A stretch of DNA of 64,000 bases from Manduca sexta (Eukaryota > Arthropoda > Insecta > Lepidoptera > Sphingidae), in the NCBI RefSeq assembly GCF_014839805.1, contig NC_051141.1, positions 18,918,777-18,982,776 of the forward strand, given 5' to 3'. The first letter of the stretch is position 1, and each line of letters starts with the position of its first letter. Of this stretch, positions 24,801-34,995 are shown piece by piece. Position numbers and translations under genes: made by a program. Below the pieces are notes generated by a model. It did not search any database, was not told the origin of the DNA, and saw nothing but the letters and a program-made list of their open reading frames with translations.

Positions 24801-24982
24801 ACATGAGATGATAAGCCTTATTATGTCAAGTAGTTACACTAGGTACAATGTTCGTCAAACCGGAACACAACAGTGACTACACACTGCTGCTTGTTACGCG
24901 GACTCTCTCATAGTAAGAAGATATCTACCACCAGTAAATTACTTAATTACTCAATTAATAAAAATTATGTATAATAGGAAAG

Positions 24983-26428
24983 TTATTCCAAACGAGATTG
25001 CCGTGCGAGTATTTTCATGACTCTTTCAGCTTCCTCTATCATGCTATCAATCGAATCTCCAAAGATTCCCCTCAACCGAAGTTTGGTTGCCTCATCAACC
25101 GAGCATGTCGGTGTTCCCGATTGGGCTCATAAAAATGTTTTAAACCTTGTAATGTTCAATGTTGCACCTTCAGTCTTGGCACGGTATCTATCTAAAGTCT
25201 TGTTCTTTGGGTCATTATGTTCCTCGATAGCATTCGCAGCCACTACCAGGTCAGCATAATGAGCAGATTGGATGTGGGGCCGAAATAAATGAATATATAA
25301 TATGATGTCATCATTTGTGTATCCTTCTTTCTCAAGCATTTCTTCAATTTCTCTATGTTCATTTGTGAATCTAATTAGTTGTTCAAGGAGAGGCTTTTTT
25401 AAAATGGCGCATCCTGCTAAAGCGATAACACGATTAACTAATGAGTATGTAGTCATCTCTGAAAGAGCTGTCAACATTTTGATGTGGCTCTTGGCGGCAC
25501 ATGTTCTGATATTAATATACTCACTGTTAATAACCTTGTAAACTGCTAGTCTCAGGGTTGGTCTGGAGACCGCCTGATTATTTACTCTTGTGCCTCCTTG
25601 TTGTAGTTCGGGGAAGACATTTGTCTCGGTTGTATGTTGGATTGATGACAGAAAGGCATTGTATCTCTTGAGAATCCAGTTACGAAATTCACGTTTATTT
25701 GCAACAGGTCTACATAATACATAAGCCCCATACACAGCTTAAAAAGCTATACAACTGTGTGGTATCTCAATTTTGGATTCTTTTAATTTTAAATACCTGT
25801 CTAGTAAAGCACTTGGAGTGAACGTTTGGTCATCAATCATGAAACTTATGTGTTCCTCCGACCCTAGAGTGGTTAACTCGACTAAATTAACATCAGTGAT
25901 ATACTTGATACAGCACATGTAATATGTCGTGATCAGTCTAGTAATTTCTTCGGAGGTTTCCCCTGTATCAGCCCCATAAATAGTGGTAATCTTTTCTATT
26001 GGGTCTCTCATTCCATTATAGAATGCAAGGATAACTCCCGCTGCAACTGATTTGTTGGCTGGAATATAGAGTGGTCTCTTCTGATCTGCAATAAATGGAA
26101 GCTCTAACCCTACCCTCTTTTGATTTTTTATGAACTCAGCTAACTTGGGGATTTTCTCATAGGTGATTCTGCGGTAATTAGGATCAGAGTAGTGACTTAT
26201 CTGATTCTCTGTTATGAGTACCTTTGATTCTTCCAGGTTGAATAGGAATGTTGCTACCATATTTGTTCTCACTCCCTCATAAATCATTGAAATTTTAGTA
26301 CGAACAACTTTTAATTTTGTATTTCTTCCTCCTGTTCTTGCTTTCTCGGCTTTTTCTTCCTCAACATACTTAATATACTCAGGTGTGGTGCAAAGATAAG
26401 GAGTAAATGTCCTTGTTTCAGGATTCAT
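24983..26428 (-). pseudogene. Endogenous viral element: Mononegavirales nucleoprotein-like
   Basis: One uninterrupted frame of 481 codons runs from an ATG at 26428 to a TAA at 24983, intronless, with only two in-frame nonsense codons: TAA at 25739-25741 and TGA at 25127-25129. There are no frameshifts. The length, lack of introns, and the pattern of a charged N-lobe followed by a helical C-lobe (MTTY in the C-lobe, then a Pro/Phe-rich helix set and a YADLVVAANA segment) resemble nucleoproteins of non-segmented negative-strand RNA viruses. Those proteins coat genomic RNA. This is known of the family; the match here is my inference by eye, and I cannot tell bornavirus-, nyamivirus-, artovirus- or rhabdovirus-like apart. 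No neighbouring viral gene is visible, so a single mRNA was probably copied into DNA by a host LINE. No poly-A tract or target duplication was found. A transposon or host gene is less likely. Confidence 0.6.
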
Positions 26429-26971
26429 ATTTGTTGGTTGAGTTAGAAACTTATAGGGAGATTAAGCTATATACTAATGAATAATTAATTATAATGCTGA
26501 TTTAATATGTCCGATACCAGATTGGTCTTTTAGTAGGGTTAAGAATTTATGTTTATTATTAGTTTATATTTTTAAGTAATAACGGTAAAGCTCGTGAATC
26601 TCTAATATTTTCACCTCGTTTATCTTCAGAACTAGAGATCTTTTCTCAAAGTATTCATATACCATAATTCGTAGATAATAAAGGCTTATTTGAAAACAGA
26701 CCTCGCATAGTAACGTCAGCTTAGACAGCCGTTATAAGACTGAGTAGTCGCCGGTATGGCACTAGCATCAAACCTTCGTTTGCAACATTCGATAAAAAAT
26801 GCCTAAGGTATATAGCGTAACAGGAAATTAAATAATGCAAGCGCCGCGCTGGACGAACGCGCGGAGTACCCCCTGATCACACTATTAGCGTCTCATACTG
26901 AACACTAGCGTCTCATATCGAACACTTGAAGGTACTTTGTCGTAAGTGTTTTAAATAGTAGGAAACTATTG

Positions 26972-27141
26972 TCATCAGCCTTTTCGGGCTGATCCATTAC
27001 GCCATAGGCTTTTTCTAAGAAAGCAAAATAGGCCTTCATTATCATCAGTGTGATTAGACTGATCCAATATGCCATAGGATTTTCCTAAGAAAATAAAATA
27101 GGCATTAATTATCATCAGTGTGTTTGGACTGATCCACTATC
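26972..27141 (+). repeat. Tandem repeat, 70-bp unit, ~2.4 copies
   Basis: Units start at 26972, 27042 and 27112, each with tcatcag, then gactgatcca or gctgatcca, and gccatagg followed by taagaaa and aaaatagg. The period is exactly 70. The third unit is cut after ctgatccactat. Confidence 0.8.
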
Positions 27142-27184
27142 CATCCATCATCATATCCATCTTTATTTTTTCTATTTTTATTTT

Positions 27185-27285
27185 ACTACCTGACCCGGTG
27201 TTCCGAATAGCAGAAAAGTATTAAAACAAAAATTAAGAATTGACTGTTAGGCGTTACGAAGTTCGCCGGGTCAGCTAGTTCATAT
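27185..27285 (+). mobile_element. Short Helitron-like or MITE fragment
   Basis: Begins acctgacccggtg and ends gccgggtcagctagt. The ends form an inverted repeat (ctgacccgg / ccgggtcag) and the last bases are CTAG before T, as in the Helitron-like elements here. Confidence 0.4.
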
Positions 27286-27744
27286 ATAAACATATTTTTT
27301 CTATTGTTATATAACAGTATTATCACCTATTTATTCACTTAAACAACAAATAATTTGACTTACTTGACTAATAATTTTTATTCACATCCAGGGTTACACT
27401 TAGACTAGATTAATTATTATAATATAAGCGCAGCTCCGTACATTGCCACAAGCTGTCAATAATGACACCATAATTAAGTCAGTTTGAATGGATTGCAGTT
27501 CAATTCAGTTGAACACAGTGGATGTACGGAACGCCAAATCTAGTACGTAGTACATTCGTTCGTTACGTTACGTTCTTTCCTGCCAGCCCGAGCTGGCTTC
27601 TTTGTTTACTATATTTTTCATTCATTTTATATAGATATAAATTGTCTTTGTTTTTATAAGGTAATAATAATTAAATATTCTCATGTACTTTGACTTATGA
27701 TAAGTGCAATTACGTGGTGAATAAAGCATTTTATTTCATTTATT

Positions 27745-27925
27745 TAGTACATATATATCGATGTAACCACACCTTTTTGGAAGTAGTGCAGACTCGCACA
27801 GGTCGCAGATCTAAGGCGTTTATTACAAGAAATATATCTGCTTTCGACTTAGCGTCTTCAGCCTCCCATTTTAAAAATGTTAGCCTCGCCAATGGGCTTC
27901 GTTTTGCTTTTAAATAAAATAAATA
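27745..27925 (-). pseudogene. Copia-type Gag remnant
   Basis: The minus-strand frame reads KWEAEDAKSKADIFLVIN and then LDLRPVRVCTTSKKVW. This follows the spacing of the copia Gag signature (W..D.kA...I.l.i.....V....Ta.eaW), also visible in the copia at 34 kb (VRKDAKALAKICLSV...TASEAW). It is only about 50 codons long, flanked by AT-rich sequence and a SINE, so a relic is likely. Confidence 0.4.
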
Positions 27926-27937
27926 AAAATGTCTGCC

Positions 27938-28212
27938 CTGTAATATATATTGTCCCTCTGCTGGGCCCTGGCCTCCACTACTATTCAGAGAGATAGGGGC
28001 GCAGTCCACCACACTGGCCTAGTGCGGGTTGGAAGACTTCACACATCCTCAATATTCCAATAGAGAACTTCTCAGGGATGCAGGTTCATCACCGTTAAAG
28101 CAAACGATAATTCAGGAAGAATACACACATAATTTTAGAAAATTCAGACGTGTGCCTTTGGGTTTTGAACCTGCGGACTTTCGTCTCGGCAGTCCGTTCT
28201 TCTCCCAACATT
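27938..28212 (-). mobile_element. tRNA-derived SINE family A
   Basis: Reversed copy with ctgctgggccctggcctc, gcagtccaccacactggcc, tcaccgttaaagcaaacg and a head containing ggttttgaacctgcgg (B box in reverse). The 5' end lies near cagtccgttcttctccc. Confidence 0.75.
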
Positions 28213-28389
28213 TTATATACTTATTACTTGCTTACTGTTTACGAATTTCTATCCATTACTTTCAACCAGAATAGCTTTTTGTATTGCCGAGCTCTCTTAG
28301 GTTTCCTTACTGAAAGGCTCGATACGAGTTGCCGAGATATTAATTTCTACTATATTTGCACAGTTCGAAATGTCACTAGAAATGGCATA

Positions 28390-29929
28390 TAAAATTTTCA
28401 ATCTCTAATTACTGGGCTCATTATAATCATTATTAAGCTATGGGTGTCCATTATTGGCATAGACCACCCTCGCAGAGTTGCACGGCAGAATTAGTATGTT
28501 CAGGGAGTGTTAGCGAACTAGATTTTATAAGAATGACTGTTTATTTATAAGTAAATAATTGTTCGTCAAAACCGAACCAAAATAAGACTGCACATAGAAC
28601 TCAGTAGAGTTGGGTGTAGACATTTTTGATATTTCTATAAACAACAATTCAAATAATATGCTGCCAGCTCTTAAAACACAAATAAGATTTGTGTTGCCCA
28701 TACAGCGTCAACAGTGCTTACTATTGTATCGTTTGTACCCTCTGAAGTTATACAAAAACGATACTATTATAATCATTAAGTATATAAGTTATGAATTTGG
28801 GTAAAATTAAACACAATATAAATACACACATAGGTACTTATTAACAAGTCTAAATTATTGTGGGGAGCTCCATAATTGCTTTATAGTATTATTTTATTTT
28901 TTTAAATAAGATACCCTTTAATAGCATTATACAGACGATACGGAGATTTTATTATAGTGAATAATGTTAGTGATATTTATAGGAAATATTTTTTGTTGTA
29001 CATGTTGTCACTATTTCCATTTGTAATTCATCTTAGTTTTAATGTGTATTGCTAATAATTATAATATATTATAATATTTTTTTTACGAGCTTTAATTTGA
29101 TATACTCTCTGTGTCTGTGTGATAAAGAATTAAAAAATAATCGTCGAAAACCTCAAATGCCAAAGACGAATTATTTTAGAAATTGCGTCAATAGGTCGAG
29201 GCTCTCTTTACGGTATAGCCGTGACCTAGGTTAGCTAACAAGCGACAGTGTATTAGCAGTTTGCACTTAGCATTAGTTTAACTGAAGAATTATTAAGACT
29301 CCTCATTTCTCAAAACGGTTGAAGATTGAATGTCACCACCACTTACGGTGGCTTCAATTAGACATAGGGCGGGGTGAATAGGGACGATAGGACTTTGGCA
29401 TTTGGCACGTCTGGTCAAAAAATACTGTGTCTTATTTGCCATTTTCTTGCACAATACCGTACTCTTACTTCGGACCTGCCGCTGTTCAGGTAGAAGTATG
29501 TACTCACAATTCGAGGCATCACGCAACATGGGTAGAAACAACCGGCGTCTGAATTTTTCAGCTCTGATTCCCGCCAAGCAGCTTGGATACTTACAGTATC
29601 ACCGATTCATATACGTCTGATAGTTATAATTATTTCTGGTTTGCAGCATTGGTTTTTATTTACCATCAGAATAAGTGAAGTTGAAGTTTATCATCCCCAT
29701 TTTCTAAAAGAACTGCTTCTATTCTTTTGACTTCGTTGGGACCAGCGGCATGCTCGTGTCCTTATGAATATGTTTAAAATATAACTAAATTCTAGTAATT
29801 CAGCGTAAATAAAATTATTAAGTTTTATAATTGACTGCAGTTAAGGAAATATCAAACCAAAACGTAAGGGTTTGGGCTAAACTAAGAAACCTATTAGCGG
29901 ACTCAATCAGGGTATCCTAGTGGATAAAC
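28390..29929. other. No gene assigned
   Basis: Mostly AT-rich. A minus-strand frame at 29293-29577 (94 codons, basic and Ser-rich) has no recognisable domain. A small block at 28556-28620 (gttcgtcaaaaccgaacc) resembles 24850-24900, suggesting another dispersed repeat. Confidence 0.35.
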
Positions 29930-29974
29930 AGAAAAGTTGAGTTGATCCGTGGAAGAATAAAACAACACATTTTT

Positions 29975-30075
29975 TATTTATTGTCATCATCACCCATTAG
30001 AAGTCAATTGGTGAACACTGAACATAGGCCTCCCCTAGACATTTCAAGGGCCACTTATTATAAGTGGTCCGTTTG
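29975..30075 (-). repeat. RTE-type LINE 3'-end fragment
   Basis: tcatcatcacccattagaag and aacataggcctcccctagac are, in reverse, the usual lepidopteran RTE end (aggcctatgt... followed by a gatgatga tail), as seen forward at 57020-57280. Confidence 0.45.
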
Positions 30076-30129
30076 GGAAAATTTCCTCCAATTAAAATAT
30101 TTTCTCATCTATAAATCAAGTTGAAGTGA

Positions 30130-31079
30130 ATAAGGCAACATAAATGGTACTGTTTCTACTTTATTTATTTTAATTAATACAGATTCATTGAATGCAGATT
30201 TGTTCATTGTTACAACCATTTCTAGTTAAATATGCACACTGATAATGAAACATTCAAAGCTTACATCAAGATGTGTTCAAAGCTGGGTTTTGTCTAGATA
30301 GTGTTAAGGGCCTATTGGGTACGGGATTTTCGCCCTTACGTAGAATAGTCACGCAACATCCGTCGGGAATGAATACCAGTCCCGGTTCATAAAGCGAATA
30401 TCGCGTATATTGAAATTCCCTAATAAACTATGTTAATATAATTTACGCAAAACGCTGACGACTAGGTTATCGATAAACGATTTGTCGATGTCAAATTTAA
30501 CGCAGCGTCTGTTATTTTAAAGTAGCTTCTTGTTTATTTTTATATGGCTCACGAGTTATGAACAGATCGGATGTTATACAAAACTTCGATATTCCTAAAA
30601 TATATGAGACACGCTATATTTTGCTAGTCATTCTTCGACAATATCGAGTTACATTCTTTATATATTCATGAATAAACAGAATGGAACATTCCAGAAACTT
30701 CTCGCACCTTCTAGTTCCTTAAGTCCGCCAGCTGGTTCCCGGTCGACACAACAATGACAATTACCGGACGTCAGCGTTCGCGTTACAAATTCACAGATCT
30801 AACACATAGAATGTGGTTAAAAACTTATAATATGAGAGTGTTATTAATTTTGATACATTTCTATATATCTATAATGGCGGTTTATCGCCATGTCTCAGGA
30901 ATATATTTCCTGATCCATACACCAAGATTAAGTAAATCTAAGTCTAAAATAGCCCGCTTTGCACGGCTATGGCGTGTAAAGTACGCCATATTAAATTTAT
31001 ACACTTGCTAGGGGAAAGTGCAGCGACACGGACAGTTTCGACTTATTGTCTTAAAACAAGTACAAGTTGATTAACGTTA
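30130..31079. other. No gene seen
   Basis: AT-rich sequence without recognisable coding or repeat structure. Confidence 0.4.
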
Positions 31080-31087
31080 TGCTAAAC

Positions 31088-31361
31088 CAGTGTTTCCCAA
31101 CGTGGGGCCCACGCCCCACAGGGGGATAATTTGATAGTTATGGGGGAAAATTTAAACAGAATTTTCAAATTTTTAACAAAGTTTTTAAATTTTACTTACG
31201 ATGTTTTAATAACATTTTCATAGTGATTTCTTCCTAAAACTTATCATTTGTATTCTTTAGGGGAACAAAACAATTTTTATACGTTAAAAATTATGTATAG
31301 TAGCATAAAAATTTTAGAAATGTTAAGGAGGGGCATGGCCTGAAAAGTTTGGGAAACACTG
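31088..31361. mobile_element. hAT-like MITE with 8-bp target duplication
   Basis: The left terminus cagtgtttcccaacgtgggg and the right terminus, read in reverse (cagtgtttcccaaacttttc), share the first 14 bases. The flanks tgctaaac (31080-31087) and cgctaaac (31362-31369) match at 7 of 8 bases, the size of a hAT target duplication. The 274-bp interior is AT-rich and non-coding, so it would be mobilised by a hAT transposase made elsewhere. Confidence 0.85.
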
Positions 31362-31369
31362 CGCTAAAC

Positions 31370-33564
31370 AATCGTTATACAAAGTAAATAATACATTATC
31401 AATAAATATTTATAACATTATAAAGTAAGGTCAGGGAGCCTTATACCGTCCACGGGGGCAAATCTGTTCGCAATTAGGGGCGTTCTAATCGAACGATTTC
31501 ACAGGTGGTTTAGGTAAATAGGGAACGTTTCGGCGCTTTTATTTATAAGATTATCAAAGCTGTCCTTCGATTAGAGAGCCCTTAATGGCAAAAAATGGGT
31601 TTGCCCCCTGTAGACGGAATAGGGCCACTGACCTTAATAATAAAATATTATAAATATGGCGCTTTCGTGTGCCAGTAGCAAGGGGTATACACTTCTTAGT
31701 ACATTCTATCGTATACAAACACACGTGAATTAATAATATATTTGTTGTAATGCAATTCACTAACATTTTCTAAAATAATTTTAATTTATTATCATTTAAT
31801 AAAATAATTAGTATTTTTAACACTAAAAGTAAGTTAACATTTAAAAATTATAGATTCTTCTAAAGTCTTATTGTAACAGAAATACTTACATAAATATAAT
31901 AAAGTACTTTGGTCCTTCTATCCATTTCACATAACAATATACCTGCGTCGCCAATATGTACATAGATTATAAAAATAATTACTTTGGAAATAATGATATT
32001 AGTGATTGATTTTGAATTTTATAGCTAAGTATCAAGATTGTTTTTGTAAAACAGTGAATATGCACGTTATTAGATATTGTGCCTTTATCAGAAATCAATA
32101 ATAAATAAATATTTACTCTCTTTAATATTAGTAGCAGCATAAACACTTGAGGGATTGGTGTCTGTCTATCATGGAACTAGGAAACGGGACAGTACATGAA
32201 ATATGTACTAATGAAGTTGGATGAACTCCACGTCTCGTAGTATTTCAGCAAAATTTTGTCAATTAACCGAACTACTGTGCAATGAAATGTTCTACATGCC
32301 ATTCGGTTGGTTGATCATTTTCTTGGTCCTGCACTATATTTTTCGCTCCGCGTAGGTTAATATATCCTTTGTGCCCCTTTTTTAAACTTACCCAAGTTAT
32401 CTTAGCCGGTATGAATTTTTTGGCATATTTCAACGTGACAAAATCGCTTCAAGTTTTTCAAATTTCAAATGATCAACGTCTCTCACCTATAAATTGTTTT
32501 ATAAATAAACATAAAATTCCGTAACGTTTATAATGCCAAATATCGTATAAAAAAAAACTCACTGCCATAATATTTTCACTCCCGCGTCATCAAGATTACC
32601 TACTATAATAGGGTAATGTGTTCCCAAACGGCTATTCGGATAGTCACTTATCATCTATTATAATCATTCTTTGAAACACCATAGACAACCCTCCTATCGT
32701 AGTCTTCATTTCCCTCTTTAATATCTTAACAACATTTCTCTCCAAAGCACTAAAACAAAATCACAATATACCTTTATAAAGTTGTTGAGGTACGTTCGTA
32801 CAAAAACCATCAACTCGACTCGTACGAATATACTCCATAGAAAACTCTTTGTAATAAAAACATTTCTAAGCAAAAGCTCATGGATAGGAAATATATATAA
32901 TAAAAAATCACAGTGCCTGTTCTTTGCATTATAAGCAATAAGTAGTTAATGTTGAATGAGCTGTGAAAAATATACTTACAGATTACCAGTAAATGTTGTA
33001 AAATCCGACGAAAACGCCGCAGTGCAAAGGCACGCAAACAAAGTCATACAAGCCTAAACATAACTATTACATGCCCCACCTTCCCCTAAAATTACTATAT
33101 ATAAGTTCACAGATACGAGTTATTAGTTACAGTAATATCAGAGTATGTACACAAACACAAGGAATTCTTCAAACACTAACCTTCGATTTTCGTTATATAA
33201 GAATTCTTTTCAAGACATTTCAAAATAATACTGTCAAATTCGGAACGTGGCTAATATAAATACACTAATGTAATAAACGAAATATTTTTTCATGTCATTT
33301 TATGTTTGCGTACACACGTATTATGGACTATTTTATCAGATTACAATAAAATCACCACAATGGACTGTTGAGCGTTGTACAGTTAAAAGTTGATAAGAAA
33401 AGGTAAAATTTGGTAAAAATAGATTTGTGGGCATAATTTCCCATTTAAATTCAATAAGATACAATTTTGATGTGTTGATTCGCGTTCCTTGAGGAACGTA
33501 GGTCTTCCAAGGCTATAGTTCCAAAATAATTTAGTCAGTCATCTCCACCGCCTCCTTATCCAGG
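31370..33564. other. No gene seen
   Basis: AT-rich, with no coding frame above chance and no recognised repeat family. Ends at the assembly gap. Confidence 0.4.
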
Positions 33565-34064
33565 NNNNNNNNNNNNNNNNNNNNNNNNNNNNNNNNNNNN
33601 NNNNNNNNNNNNNNNNNNNNNNNNNNNNNNNNNNNNNNNNNNNNNNNNNNNNNNNNNNNNNNNNNNNNNNNNNNNNNNNNNNNNNNNNNNNNNNNNNNNN
33701 NNNNNNNNNNNNNNNNNNNNNNNNNNNNNNNNNNNNNNNNNNNNNNNNNNNNNNNNNNNNNNNNNNNNNNNNNNNNNNNNNNNNNNNNNNNNNNNNNNNN
33801 NNNNNNNNNNNNNNNNNNNNNNNNNNNNNNNNNNNNNNNNNNNNNNNNNNNNNNNNNNNNNNNNNNNNNNNNNNNNNNNNNNNNNNNNNNNNNNNNNNNN
33901 NNNNNNNNNNNNNNNNNNNNNNNNNNNNNNNNNNNNNNNNNNNNNNNNNNNNNNNNNNNNNNNNNNNNNNNNNNNNNNNNNNNNNNNNNNNNNNNNNNNN
34001 NNNNNNNNNNNNNNNNNNNNNNNNNNNNNNNNNNNNNNNNNNNNNNNNNNNNNNNNNNNNNNNN
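33565..34064. other. Assembly gap of exactly 500 N
   Basis: A run of 500 N, probably a placeholder of arbitrary size. It stops two bases before the 5' LTR of the copia element, so the left flank and target duplication of that element are hidden. Confidence 0.98.
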
Positions 34065-34066
34065 TT

Positions 34067-34243
34067 TGTTGGAGATTGTAACCTTCGTCGTGACTTATTA
34101 TTTTTTATATGTTCTATTTTTAGAACTAATTGTATTTTGTTTGCCATAGTTACTTCTCTTTAGTCCGAAATAAACACTCATGTCAATAACATCTTTTTAC
34201 TAACTTTATTTAATTACTAAGAACATATACCATATTTACAACA
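34067..34243 (+). repeat. Copia 5' LTR
   Basis: Begins TGTTGGAGATTG and ends TTTACAACA (TG...CA). Differs from the 3' LTR only by one extra T in each of two homopolymer runs. Confidence 0.93.
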
Positions 34244-34344
34244 CGTTATCAGCACGAACGCTTAGTTCTTAGTTTTTTCACGTTATTTAGTAAAATAAAG
34301 TTGTATATATTTTTGTGTGACTAGGAAATAGTAATAGTCTGAAA

Positions 34345-34990
34345 ATGTCACATGAATCTGGAGATGTTTCGAGTGTGAAAAATTCCCGTCGTCGAGCTCA
34401 TCTTTTACATTTTCATGTTTGAGGAATAAAGATGGATATCCTACATGGAAATTTAAGATGCGCAATTATCTGTATGCATGAGGATCTGTGGGAAACAATC
34501 GGTGGATACCCAAATGGAGACACAACCCCTGCCTCTACAAAGGTACGCAAAGACGCAAAGGCATTAGCAAAGATATGCTTATCAGTAGAAGGTGCAGCGA
34601 TAACCCATATAAGATGTGCGAAAACTGCATCTGAGGCATGGACTTGTTTGCAAAAAGCCTTTGAAGATAAGGAATAGGACGAAGATTATTTTTGGAGCGT
34701 AGACTGTACAGGTTGAGTCTACTCAGAGTTCAAAAATATTGAACTATATATTAACGCAGATATGGTCAACCGCACAGGATCTTGCGGATATTGATGTAGT
34801 CATAGAGGACAAGTCTATTGCTGCAATACTTTTGGGAGGTCTAACTCCAAGGTATGAACCTCTCATTATGGCTTTAGAAAATTGCAATGTAGACGTGACT
34901 ACAGAGTTGGTGAAAACAAAACTGCTTAATGAAATGTCCAAAGATGTGGCTACGTCATTAGACTCTGTTTTCATGCGAAGAAGAAGCCTA
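34345..34990 (+). pseudogene. Copia Gag (frameshifted)
   Basis: The ATG at 34345 (MSHESGDVSS) is soon out of frame. An intact Gag-like block follows: GYPTWKFKMRNYL in one frame, then MHEDLWETIGGYPN, KDAKALAKICLSVEG and KTASEAW in another, typical of the copia Gag/UBN2 domain. After another break near 34680-34740 comes LLGGLTPRYEPLIMALEN. At least three single-base frame changes are needed to read it. It would form the cytoplasmic particle that packages element RNA. The zinc knuckle lies at the start of the next frame. Confidence 0.8.
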
Positions 34991-34995
34991 AGTCA

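Noticed and set aside
29293..29577. 94-codon minus-strand frame (KMANKTQYFLTRRAKCQ)
   Set aside because: No recognisable domain or splice context; left unassigned.
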